A stretch of DNA of 64,000 bases from DATAGF01 sp963819845. GTDB taxonomy: Bacteria; Actinomycetota; Thermoleophilia; Miltoncostaeales; Miltoncostaeaceae. The notes under the pieces are model-generated. The model saw only the letters and a program-made list of their open reading frames with translations, was not told the origin of the DNA and did not search any database. This document shows, one piece after another, positions 10,545 to 17,906 of the stretch (positions are counted from its first letter, which is position 1; each line of letters opens with the position of its first letter). A program made the position numbers and the translations under genes. The stretch spans positions 434,001-498,000 of the forward strand of contig CAWFXQ010000013.1 in the NCBI GenBank assembly GCA_963819845.1. Reading direction: 5' to 3'.

Positions 10545-12200
10545 TCACCGGACCTGCCGGTCCCTCCCGGGCCCGCCGATCAGGGCGTCGCGGCCCAGGC
10601 CTCCGAACAGCCGGTCGCGCCCCGCCCCGCCGAGCAGCCGATCGCGGCCGGCCCCGCCCCGCAGCGTGTCGCGCCCGGCCCCGCCGCAGATCAGGTCGGC
10701 TCCGCCGAGCCCCCGGACCACGTCGTCGCCGCCCAGGGCCGCGATGACGTCCCGCCGGGCGGTGCCCCGGATGCGGTCGGCGCGCGGCGTCCCGACGATC
10801 GTCGCCTTCTTCCCGCCGCAGAGCCGTGCGACCGCGGCGGCCGGCGCGCCCGGAGCGGCAACGAGCGGGTCCGGCGTGAAGTCGAGGCCGCCCACGCGCA
10901 GGACCTGCTCGGTGGAGCTCGTGACGAACCGCCACGCGGCGACCGCGTCGCCGTCGGGCTCGGCCGCGACCGCCAGCCGGTGGCCGGTCGCCATGTTCGC
11001 GATCAGCGCCGCGGGCTCGAAGGCGCCCCCGGGCGGGCGCCGCGACGCCTCCGCCAGCCGGTTGTCGCTGCTCAGGAACCGGGTCCACGCCACCAGCGCG
11101 GCGCCCGACGCGTCGAACCCGACCGACGCGATGTCCGTCTGGGCGCTGGGCGGGGCGAGCGGCGAGATCGGCGACAGGGCGCCGCCGGGCGACCGGACGA
11201 CGGCGCTCGGCACGAGGCTCCCCTGGGGTCCGCGGGTGAAGGCGATGACCGCCGTCCCCGAGGCGGGGTCGATGCCGATGCTCGCGCCGAAAGCGTCCGC
11301 GGCCAGCGGCTGCGGCGACCCGAAGGCGATCGCCCCGGGAGGCCGGACGGCGTATTCCAGGCTGGTGGAGTTTGGCGTGGAACGGCTCCAGACGGCGATC
11401 GCCTCGCCGCTCGTTCCGATGGCGACCTCCGGAGGCGAGAGCGACTCGTCGGCGGATGACCCGCTCGCGAGGAGCTGGAGGGGCTGGAACGACGGGCCGG
11501 ACACCGAGCCGATCCGCGCCTCCAGCCTCGTGCCGTCAGACGGAGCGTCACGGGTCCACGCGACGGCTGCCTCCCCGCCCGGGTTCACCGCGACCCGCGG
11601 TTCGGCGCCGTTGTCGTCGAACGGGCTCGAGAGCTGGACCGGCGGCTCGAACACCCCGCCGGCGGCCCGCCGGGAGGCGACGACGACGTCCATGCCCATC
11701 ATCACCTCGGATTTCCAGACGGCCAGGGCGGTCCCGGCGCCGTCGATGCCGATCTCGGAGAAGCGCTCCTCCGAAGGGAGGCTCAGCGCAGGGGCGGCGA
11801 AGGTCCCCGTCCGCGACCGCGTGGTCCAGCCGCCCGTCTCGCCGACGGTCGCGTGGCTCCAGACCGCGAGAACCGCCCCGTCGGGCTCGAAGACGAAGTC
11901 CGGGTTCTCGCCGTTGGGCTTGGTGGTCAGGAACTCCACCGGGGCGAAGGGCCCGTCCCCCGGGCGGAACGCGGCGAGGACGGTCGCGGGCGAGTCGTTC
12001 CCGGTCCAGCCGACCACGGCGTCGCCCTGGCGGCTCGCCTCCGCCGCGACGTCCTCCACGCGGTCGTCGGTGACGAGGTCGATCACCGGCAGGGGCCGGA
12101 AGGCCGCGGCGGCCGGCCCGGCCGCGACCAGCCCGGCGGCGATCAGGGCCGAAATCGCCAGCCGTCGCATGATCCGCGTGCCGTTGCGCGCCGTGAGCAT
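10545..12200 (-). CDS. Secreted protein with C-terminal RTX calcium-binding repeats
   Basis: The 551-residue precursor has a signal peptide (MRRLAISALIAAGLVAAGPAAAA region). A long middle part is built of repeating 50-60 residue units with a GEAIAVWSRS or AVVGWTGND-like beta signature, probably a beta-propeller or beta-sandwich array. The last 85 residues carry glycine-rich RTX nonapeptides (GGADLICGGAGRDTLRGG, LLGGAGRDRLFGG). RTX repeats bind calcium and fold outside the cell. I chose ATG 12200 because TACCCT lies 5 nt before it; ATG 12170 gives a shorter signal peptide. Function is unknown: adhesion or surface binding is inference. A hairpin terminator follows. Confidence 0.75.
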   Translation of the reverse strand: MLTARNGTRIMRRLAISALIAAGLVAAGPAAAAFRPLPVIDLVTDDRVEDVAAEASRQGDAVVGWTGNDSPATVLAAFRPGDGPFAPVEFLTTKPNGENPDFVFEPDGAVLAVWSHATVGETGGWTTRSRTGTFAAPALSLPSEERFSEIGIDGAGTALAVWKSEVMMGMDVVVASRRAAGGVFEPPVQLSSPFDDNGAEPRVAVNPGGEAAVAWTRDAPSDGTRLEARIGSVSGPSFQPLQLLASGSSADESLSPPEVAIGTSGEAIAVWSRSTPNSTSLEYAVRPPGAIAFGSPQPLAADAFGASIGIDPASGTAVIAFTRGPQGSLVPSAVVRSPGGALSPISPLAPPSAQTDIASVGFDASGAALVAWTRFLSSDNRLAEASRRPPGGAFEPAALIANMATGHRLAVAAEPDGDAVAAWRFVTSSTEQVLRVGGLDFTPDPLVAAPGAPAAAVARLCGGKKATIVGTPRADRIRGTARRDVIAALGGDDVVRGLGGADLICGGAGRDTLRGGAGRDRLLGGAGRDRLFGGLGRDALIGGPGRDRQVR

Positions 12201-12205
12201 GGGGC

Positions 12206-12211
12206 AGGGTA
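12206..12211 (-). promoter_or_regulatory. Probable -10 box of the RTX-tailed gene
   Basis: TACCCT on the minus strand lies 5 nt from the ATG at 12200, consistent with a leaderless transcript separate from the rpsA-coaE operon. Confidence 0.5.
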
Positions 12212-12253
12212 CGCCGGGCCGGCGGACGGCGTCCACCACCCGTGGGTCGAGGA

Positions 12254-12925
12254 TCAGCCGGGCGGTGGCGGCCCGAGCCGGTCGCCGTAGGCGCGGCGGT
12301 AGATGGGCGCCGCCGTCTGGACCCTGGTGACGAAGCCCCGGGTCTCGCTGAACGGTATGTCGTCGGGGACGCGGAGGGCGCGACCGTCGGCCCGGGCCTC
12401 CTCGAGCCAGCGCCCCAGGTTGGCCGGGCCGCCGTTGTAGGCCGCCAGGGCCAGATCGAGCGACCCGTAGCGGTCGATGAGATAGCGCAGGAAGCGCGCG
12501 CCGTAGGCGATGTTGACGTCGGGCTCGGCGATGCGGCCGGGCGACGGGCTGGGCCGGCGCGGCAGCCCTGCAATGAACTCCGCCGTCTCAGGGCGCACCT
12601 GCATCAGGCCGACGGCCCCTGCGTCGGAGCGCGAGTCGGCCACGAAGCCGCTCTCGGTGTCGATGACCGCCGCCACCACCGCGGGGTCGAGGTTGTTGCG
12701 CGCCGCCTCCTCGCGCACCGTCTCCTCGTGCTCGAGGGGGTACCACAGCCGCGCGTACCAGCCCGGCATCTGCTGGTGCACCTGGTACCACGCGACACCG
12801 ACCGCGGCGACCGCGCAGAGCGCGACGGCCAGCCAGGCCAGTCGTCGCCGGCTCCGCGGGCGGGACTCGCCGGCACCGCCGGCGCCGGCCCGGGCGGGAC
12901 GCTCAGTGGTCGCGGATCGGCGCAT
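12254..12925 (-). CDS. Lytic transglycosylase (SLT domain), membrane-anchored
   Basis: A 223-residue protein: short basic N-terminus, one transmembrane segment (LAWLAVALCAVAAVGVAWY, about residues 29-48), then a Slt70-type domain. Catalytic Glu is in DTESGF, and the family blocks GLMQV, NIAYGARFLRYL and AAYNGG are present. Such enzymes cut the MurNAc-GlcNAc bond of peptidoglycan to form 1,6-anhydromuramic ends. The ATG at 12925 lies 23 nt inside the end of coaE, so it is probably co-transcribed with rpsA-coaE. Membrane anchoring would restrict it to wall next to the cell membrane. Confidence 0.88.
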   Translation of the reverse strand: MRRSATTERPARAGAGGAGESRPRSRRRLAWLAVALCAVAAVGVAWYQVHQQMPGWYARLWYPLEHEETVREEAARNNLDPAVVAAVIDTESGFVADSRSDAGAVGLMQVRPETAEFIAGLPRRPSPSPGRIAEPDVNIAYGARFLRYLIDRYGSLDLALAAYNGGPANLGRWLEEARADGRALRVPDDIPFSETRGFVTRVQTAAPIYRRAYGDRLGPPPPG

Positions 12926-13529
12926 CGCAGGAGCGGCCAGCGTACTCCGTGAAGCGCTCGGCGACCCAGGCGCGCAGGGCGTCGAGGCCCCTGTCGTTCA
13001 CGAGCACCCGGTCGGCCCGCACCGCCTTCTGCTCCTCGGGCATCTGACGGGCGCTGCGGGCATCGAAGTCGTGGCCGCGGGCCTCGACGCGCTTCCGCCG
13101 GACCCCGGCCGGGGCCGTCACCAGCAGCGCGGCGTCGAACCGGTCCTCGATCCCCGCCTCGAACAGCAGCGGCACCTCGCAGACGAGCAGGGGAGGCGGC
13201 GGGCGGCGGGCGCCCTGCTCGGACACCCACGCCCGCCGGCGGCCCTCGATGAGCGGGTGCAGCAGCGACTCGAGGAACGCGATGCCCCCCTCCTGGGCGA
13301 AGGCGCCGGCCCCGAGCGCCCCCCGGTCGATGGCGCCGCCGGCGCCAACGACGTCCGGCCCGAACCGCGCCACGACGGCGGCGAGGACCTCCGGTTCGCC
13401 GTAGAGGTCGTGGACCAGCTGATCGCTCGAGAGCGTCGCGGCCCCGCAGGCCGCGAAGGCGGCGAGGGCCTCCGACTTGCCGGAGCCGATCCCCCCCGTC
13501 AGCGCGACGCAGAGGGGCGCGGTGCGCGC
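12903..13529 (-). CDS. coaE: Dephospho-CoA kinase (start codon not found)
   Basis: The final step of CoA synthesis: phosphorylation of dephospho-CoA at the 3' hydroxyl. P-loop LTGGIGSGKSEALAAF, SSDQLVHDLYGEP, the HPLIEGRRRAWVSEQ helix, CEVPLLFEAG and the lid-region RRKRVEARGHDFDARSARQMPEEQK are all clear. The body is normal length (about 200 residues). No ATG, GTG or TTG is in frame between the P-loop and a point well inside rpsA; the boundary at 13529 (GCG CGC ACC GCG CCC) is a guess. Either initiation uses a non-standard codon coupled to the rpsA stop (13543), or a base is miscalled (GCG for GTG would suffice). Confidence 0.88.
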   Translation of the reverse strand, partial: ARTAPLCVALTGGIGSGKSEALAAFAACGAATLSSDQLVHDLYGEPEVLAAVVARFGPDVVGAGGAIDRGALGAGAFAQEGGIAFLESLLHPLIEGRRRAWVSEQGARRPPPPLLVCEVPLLFEAGIEDRFDAALLVTAPAGVRRKRVEARGHDFDARSARQMPEEQKAVRADRVLVNDRGLDALRAWVAERFTEYAGRSCDAPIRDH

Positions 13530-13542
13530 CCCGCGCGTCGCC

Positions 13543-15333
13543 TCAGGTCGAGGACTCGTCGTCCTCCCCGGGGGGCGTCCCGTCGTCGGGCGGCGCCTCC
13601 TGGGCGGCAGGCTCGTCGACCGCGGCCTCGGCTTCCCCGACGGCCTCCTCGATCGCGGCCTCCTCCACGGCCTCTTCGATCGCGGCCTCGGCAACGGCCT
13701 CCTCGGCAACGGCCTCCTCGGCAACGGCCTCCTCGATCGCCTCCTCGATCACGGCTTCCTCGACGGCTTCCTCGATCACGGCCTCTTCGATCGCGGCCTC
13801 GGCAACGGCCTCCTCGATCACGGCCTCCTCGACGATGGCCTCCTCGACGATGGCCTCCTCGACGATGGCCTCCTCGACGGTGGCCTCCTCGACGATGGCC
13901 TCCTCGACGATGGCCTCCTCGACGATGGCCTCCTCGACGATGGCCTCCTCGACGATGGCCTCCTCGACGATGGCCTCCTCGACGATGGCCTCCTCGACGA
14001 TGGCCTCCTCGACGGCGTCCTCGACGACCGCCTCCGCGATGGCGTCGTCGACCGCCTCCGCCAGCTCGCCGTCGTCGCTCAGCTCCGCTGCCTCCTGGGC
14101 CTGGGCCAGCGCCGCGGCGCGGAGGTCGTCGGGCAGGCGGTGCTGCACGGGGTCGCTGTCGGCGACGCGCTTGAGGCTGAGCGAGAGGCGCCGGCGGTCG
14201 GCGTCGATCTCGATGATCCGCACGGCGAGGACGTCGCCCTGGTTGACCACCTCGCGCGGGTTCTCGACGTGGTGGGCGGCGAGCTCGGAGATGTGCACCA
14301 GCCCCTCGACTCCGGGGTGGATCTCGACGAACGCCCCGAACGTGACGACCTTGGTGACCCGGCCCTCGACGACGTCGCCGACCTCGTAGGCCTCGATCAC
14401 GCTCTGCCACGGGTCGGCCTGGGTCTGCTTGAGGCCCAGCGAGATCCGCTGCCGGTCGCGGTCGATGTCCAGCACCTTCACCTGGACCTTCTCGCCGATC
14501 TGCAGCACCTCGGAGGGGTGGTTCACGTGGCTCCACGACAGCTCGGAGATGTGGATCAGGCCGTCGATGCCGTCGAGGTCGACGAAGGCCCCGAACTCCA
14601 CGATGTTGGAGATCACGCCCTCCACGACCTTGCCGGGCTGGAGCTCGTCGAGGATCTTCTGGCGCACCTCGCGGCGCTCGTCCTCCAGCACCGCGCGCCG
14701 CGACAGCACGACGTTGTTGCGGTTGCGGTTCAGCTCGATGACCTTGCACTCGAGCTTGCGCCCCAGGAACTCGTCGAGGTCCTGCACCCGGCGGATGTCC
14801 ACCAGCGACGCGGGCAGGAACCCGCGCACGCCCAGGTCGAGGATGAGGCCGCCCTTGACCACCTCGATGACCGTTCCCTCGACGTGCTCGCCCGCCGCCG
14901 CGGCCGCCTCGATGCGCTTCCACGCCTTCTCGAAGCGGGCCCGCTTCTTGGAGAGGATCAGGCGCCCGTCCTGGTCCTCCTTCTGCATGACGAGCGCGTC
15001 CACCATCTCCCCGAGCGAGACCTCCTCGTCGGGGCGCACGCTCTTGCGGATCGACAGCTCGGGCAGCGGGATGACGCCCTCGCTCTTGTACCCGATGTCG
15101 ACCAGGACCTCGTCCTTGTCGACGCGGACCACCCTCCCGGTGACGACGTCCCCCTCGGAGAAGATCGGGATCGTCAGGTCGTAGTTCGGGACCTGCACGC
15201 CGTCGACCTCGATGTACTCGGGGCCGTCGAGCGTGCGGACCGGGGTGTCGAGATCCACCGGCTCGGAGGCCGGGGCGTCCGCGGGGGGCGCCTCGGGCTC
15301 GGCGGTGGCGATCTCGGGATGGTCAGTCGTCAT
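13543..15333 (-). CDS. rpsA: Ribosomal protein S1 with a long repetitive acidic tail
   Basis: Protein S1 helps the 30S subunit bind and unfold mRNA. The 596-residue protein has four S1 OB-fold domains (about residues 60-130, 148-215, 235-305 and 320-390), including the well-conserved GKVVEGVISNIVEFGAFVDL and VTKVVTFGAFVEI signatures. It then carries about 200 residues of acidic low-complexity sequence dominated by five-residue EEAIV units. Four domains is typical of actinobacteria, but the tail is unusually long and regular. ATG 15333 is preceded by an AGGA and, further up, a TATACT -10 box, so this gene seems to have a leader. The coaE gene follows at once. Confidence 0.93.
   Translation of the reverse strand: MTTDHPEIATAEPEAPPADAPASEPVDLDTPVRTLDGPEYIEVDGVQVPNYDLTIPIFSEGDVVTGRVVRVDKDEVLVDIGYKSEGVIPLPELSIRKSVRPDEEVSLGEMVDALVMQKEDQDGRLILSKKRARFEKAWKRIEAAAAAGEHVEGTVIEVVKGGLILDLGVRGFLPASLVDIRRVQDLDEFLGRKLECKVIELNRNRNNVVLSRRAVLEDERREVRQKILDELQPGKVVEGVISNIVEFGAFVDLDGIDGLIHISELSWSHVNHPSEVLQIGEKVQVKVLDIDRDRQRISLGLKQTQADPWQSVIEAYEVGDVVEGRVTKVVTFGAFVEIHPGVEGLVHISELAAHHVENPREVVNQGDVLAVRIIEIDADRRRLSLSLKRVADSDPVQHRLPDDLRAAALAQAQEAAELSDDGELAEAVDDAIAEAVVEDAVEEAIVEEAIVEEAIVEEAIVEEAIVEEAIVEEAIVEEAIVEEATVEEAIVEEAIVEEAIVEEAVIEEAVAEAAIEEAVIEEAVEEAVIEEAIEEAVAEEAVAEEAVAEAAIEEAVEEAAIEEAVGEAEAAVDEPAAQEAPPDDGTPPGEDDESST
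13831..14010. repeat. 15-bp minisatellite inside rpsA (12 units)
   Basis: Twelve head-to-tail copies of GACGATGGCCTCCTC (plus strand); the fourth has one change (GACGGTGG). On the coding strand each unit encodes EEAIV. Degenerate 15-bp relatives continue from about 13640 to 13830, encoding EEAVA/EEAVI-type units. The near-identity of units implies recent slippage expansion and makes copy number prone to vary and to be mis-assembled. Confidence 0.9.
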
Positions 15334-15405
15334 TGGTGGGAAACGTCCTCGTAGCGTGTGGTTCCCGGGCACGGAACACCAGCCGGTCGCGCCGGGAGGG
15401 CGACG

Positions 15406-15411
15406 AGTATA
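15406..15411 (-). promoter_or_regulatory. Probable -10 box of rpsA
   Basis: TATACT on the minus strand, the best -10 match in the window, lies about 72 nt upstream of the rpsA ATG. The mRNA would have a leader of roughly 65 nt, unlike the leaderless pattern seen at many other genes here. Confidence 0.5.
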
Positions 15412-15461
15412 GACCCGCCGGGCGGGCGCGGCCATCGGCGACGGAGGCCCGGGAGGGCGCC

Positions 15462-16160
15462 TCAGGGGAGGGCGGCCAGCACCCCGTCGAGATCGGCCTG
15501 CCCCAGCCGTCCCGCGCGGGCGGCGCGGACGCGCCCGGAGGCGTCCACCGCGAGCGCCGCCGGCACGCTGCGGACCGGCAGGGACGCGGCCCGCGGGTGC
15601 TCGGCCAGGCTCACCCTCACGACGTCCCGCCCGCCGGCCGCCCGCTCCATCTCGCGGGCCACGGGCTCGCAGCGCGCGCACCCGGGGGCCGTGAGGACGA
15701 CGAGCCAGGGGCCCTCGCCGGTCAGCCCGAGATCACCGCGCACGTCGGCGGCCCCCCGGCGGCGCAGCGACAGCAGAAGCCGGTAGGCCTCGCAGCCCAC
15801 GCAGAGCCCGGTGATCGCCGAGACCAGCGCGAGCGCGGCCACGAGGCCGGCCAGGATCCACCCGGCCGTCTCGGCCCCGGACCAGAGAAGCGCGACCGAC
15901 GCCGTCAGGATGGTGGCGGCGAGCCACTGGGAGAAGCGCACCGGGGCCGCGGGCTCGAGCTCGCGCGGAGGCCGGGCGATCAGACGGAAGAGCCACGCCA
16001 CGGGAGACACGCGCGGTCCGGCGAGGCCCAGCAGGACCAGGGCGAGGGCCACGGCGACGACCGCCGGCTGGTCGAAGAGGATGGCCTCGAGGCAGAGGAG
16101 GCCCGTGATGGCCTGCGCGAAGCGCGGCTGCATCGGATGGACCGCGGGCAGAGCCGGCAT
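15462..16160 (-). CDS. DUF4395 membrane protein fused to a thioredoxin-like domain
   Basis: A 232-residue protein. Residues 1-130 match DUF4395: HPMQPRFAQAITGLLCLEA, GPRVSPVAWLFR, a second membrane pair, and the signature ITGLCVGCEAYRLL with its two cysteines. Residues 150-232 form a thioredoxin-like fold with a CxxC-type pair in VLTAPGCARCEPVARE and a cis-Pro-like SVPAAL. DUF4395 proteins often sit beside thioredoxin or rhodanese genes; a fusion suggests membrane-tied thiol exchange, which is inference. ATG 16160 is chosen because TACCGT precedes it by 7 nt. Confidence 0.8.
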   Translation of the reverse strand: MPALPAVHPMQPRFAQAITGLLCLEAILFDQPAVVAVALALVLLGLAGPRVSPVAWLFRLIARPPRELEPAAPVRFSQWLAATILTASVALLWSGAETAGWILAGLVAALALVSAITGLCVGCEAYRLLLSLRRRGAADVRGDLGLTGEGPWLVVLTAPGCARCEPVAREMERAAGGRDVVRVSLAEHPRAASLPVRSVPAALAVDASGRVRAARAGRLGQADLDGVLAALP

Positions 16161-16167
16161 TCCCGCA

Positions 16168-16173
16168 ACGGTA
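16168..16173 (-). promoter_or_regulatory. Probable -10 box of the DUF4395-thioredoxin gene
   Basis: TACCGT on the minus strand, 7 nt from the ATG at 16160; another leaderless-type arrangement. Confidence 0.45.
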
Positions 16174-16262
16174 TGGGATAAGCGGCCGATAAGGCCCCCG
16201 GAATAGACCGGTGCGTGCGGCGTCCTGTGAGCGAGACGCCCCGACCCCCGGAGGAAGACCCC

Positions 16263-17096
16263 ATGAGCACCACCGCCTACGTCCTCGGCGACGCGCCCGA
16301 TGAGCTGCGCCGCCTCGACGAGCAGTCCGCGATCCTGCGGCCGCCGACGGCCGGCCTCCTCGACCGCTGCGGGCTGCGGCCGGGCATGCGCGTCCTCGAT
16401 GCGGGCTGCGGCAACGGCGAGGTCACGCTGATGTGCGCCGACGCGGTCGGCCCTGATGGGGCCGTGACGGGCGTCGACCGGGCGCCCGAGGCCCTGGACA
16501 AGGCCCGCGACCGGGCGGAGCTCCGCGGCGCCGCCCACGCGCGCTTCGCCGAGGACGACATCGCGGGGCTCGAGGCCGACGAGCCCTACGACGCCGTCGT
16601 CGGCCGCATGGTGCTGAAGCAGCAGCCCGACGCCGTCGCGACCCTCCGCCATCTCGCCGGCCTCGCCCGTCCCGGCGGCGTGATGGCGTTCGCGGAGATC
16701 GCGATCGTCGCCGCGCCGACGTCGGTCCCGGCGCGACCCCTCTTCGAGTCGCTGGTCCGCTGGATCGACACCGCCCTGACCCGCGCCGGGGTCAACACCC
16801 GCATGGGCATCGGCCTCCACGATGCCTTCGCGCGGGCCGGGCTGCCGGCTCCGGAGATCACCCTGGAGCCGGTCGTCACCGTGGGCCACGACCCCGCCTA
16901 CATCCGCTGGGGCGTCGCGACCCTCCGCACCCTCCTCCCGCTGCTCGAGCCCCTCGGCGTGGCGACCCCGGCCGAGGTCGGCATCGGGACCCTCGCCGCG
17001 CGGCTGTCCGTCGAGTCGGCGGCGACGGGCGGGGTGGCGGTGCCCGTCCTGCTCGGGACCGCCTGGACCCGTCTGCCGGGTGAGGCGGTCAGCTGA
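16263..17096 (+). CDS. Class I SAM-dependent methyltransferase
   Basis: A 277-residue methyltransferase with motif I VLDAGCGNGEVTL, the acidic ribose-binding GVDRAPEAL, AEDDIAGL (adenine region), and motif IV-like PYDAVVGRMVL. The C-terminal half (ARPLFESLVRWIDTALTRAG, GMGIGLH-type region) resembles small-molecule methyltransferases of the UbiE/arsenite type, without their extra cysteines. The substrate is unknown. ATG 16263 has a good ribosome-binding site (GGAGGA, 9 nt). The gene stands alone. Confidence 0.82.
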   Translation: MSTTAYVLGDAPDELRRLDEQSAILRPPTAGLLDRCGLRPGMRVLDAGCGNGEVTLMCADAVGPDGAVTGVDRAPEALDKARDRAELRGAAHARFAEDDIAGLEADEPYDAVVGRMVLKQQPDAVATLRHLAGLARPGGVMAFAEIAIVAAPTSVPARPLFESLVRWIDTALTRAGVNTRMGIGLHDAFARAGLPAPEITLEPVVTVGHDPAYIRWGVATLRTLLPLLEPLGVATPAEVGIGTLAARLSVESAATGGVAVPVLLGTAWTRLPGEAVS

Positions 17097-17183
17097 GCAC
17101 CTGGGCGTCGCGGTGCTGATGGTGGTGTCGGCGAGTCGCGGCCCGGCCGCGGCCCGTCAGCACCGACGTGTCGAGGACGGCGT

Positions 17184-17906
17184 TCAGCCGGCGGGCCGTT
17201 CCGAGCGCTCGACTGGGTCTTCGAGCTCGGTCTCGAGAGCGCGCAGATCATCCAGCATCCCGACGGGCTCTCGCAGCGTGAACGCGTGCGGCGTCGGACC
17301 GTGGGCGCGCAGGTGGGCGAGCCGCTCCTCGGCGTCGGCGATGGTCGGCACCGTGCCGGCGGGGATCCACCAGAGGGCCGTCTCGGGGGCGCCGAGCCGC
17401 GCGAACCACTCCCGGCGCCGGCGCAGCACGGCCGCGTGCTCGGGCCCGTAGACGAAGGCCCGCAGCGCCTCGAGCGACTCCCACACCGACATGTTCACGA
17501 TCAGGCGGTCGTCGCCGAAGGCGCGCACGGCCGTCGCGTCGCCCTCGTCGGTCTGGAGGCGCCAGACGAAGCCCGGGCTGGCGTCGGCCACCGCGTTCAC
17601 CGGCGCGAGGGCGGCCACGAAGCCCGCCAGCAGGGGGGCGTCGAGCGGCTCGCGCGGCAGGGCGATGTTCACCTGGGCCAGGTGCCGCCCGGTGGCGTCG
17701 TGCGCGGCGCGCCGATCCGGGACGCGCAGGGTGCGGTGGGCCGCCATCAGCTCGGCCAGGCGCCGCGGCGCGGCGTCGCCGTCGGAGCGCAGGACCATCT
17801 CGCGCAGGGCCCCGAAGGCCGCGTCGATCACCTCCGGGCAGGCGTCCGGCTGCACCTGCAGCACGCGGTAGGGGTCCGGCGCGCCTACGCCTTCGCGTCC
17901 AGCCAC
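17184..17906 (-). CDS. J-domain-like module fused to DUF3291
   Basis: A 240-residue protein. Residues 10-75 (DPYRVLQVQPDACPEVIDAA ... LAELMAAHRTLRVPDRRAAHD) read like a DnaJ domain, but the HPD tripeptide that activates DnaK is absent (REMVLRSDGD instead). Residues 75-230 match DUF3291 (LAQVNIALPREPLDAPLLAGF, NMSVWESLEALRAFVYG, WWIPAGTVPT), a dimeric alpha-beta barrel related to heme-degrading monooxygenases. Function is unknown. The GTG at 17906 lies 22 nt inside the end of polA, so it is probably translated from the polA mRNA. Confidence 0.75.
   Translation of the reverse strand: MAGREGVGAPDPYRVLQVQPDACPEVIDAAFGALREMVLRSDGDAAPRRLAELMAAHRTLRVPDRRAAHDATGRHLAQVNIALPREPLDAPLLAGFVAALAPVNAVADASPGFVWRLQTDEGDATAVRAFGDDRLIVNMSVWESLEALRAFVYGPEHAAVLRRRREWFARLGAPETALWWIPAGTVPTIADAEERLAHLRAHGPTPHAFTLREPVGMLDDLRALETELEDPVERSERPAG

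Noticed and set aside
10456..12330. Long plus-strand ORFs opposite the RTX-tailed gene
   Set aside because: High GC makes antisense frames open; the minus strand gives a signal peptide, repeats and RTX motifs, while the plus frames give low-complexity Arg/Pro/Ser.
13831..14010. CRISPR-like repeat array
   Set aside because: Units are contiguous 15-mers with no spacers and lie in the rpsA coding frame.
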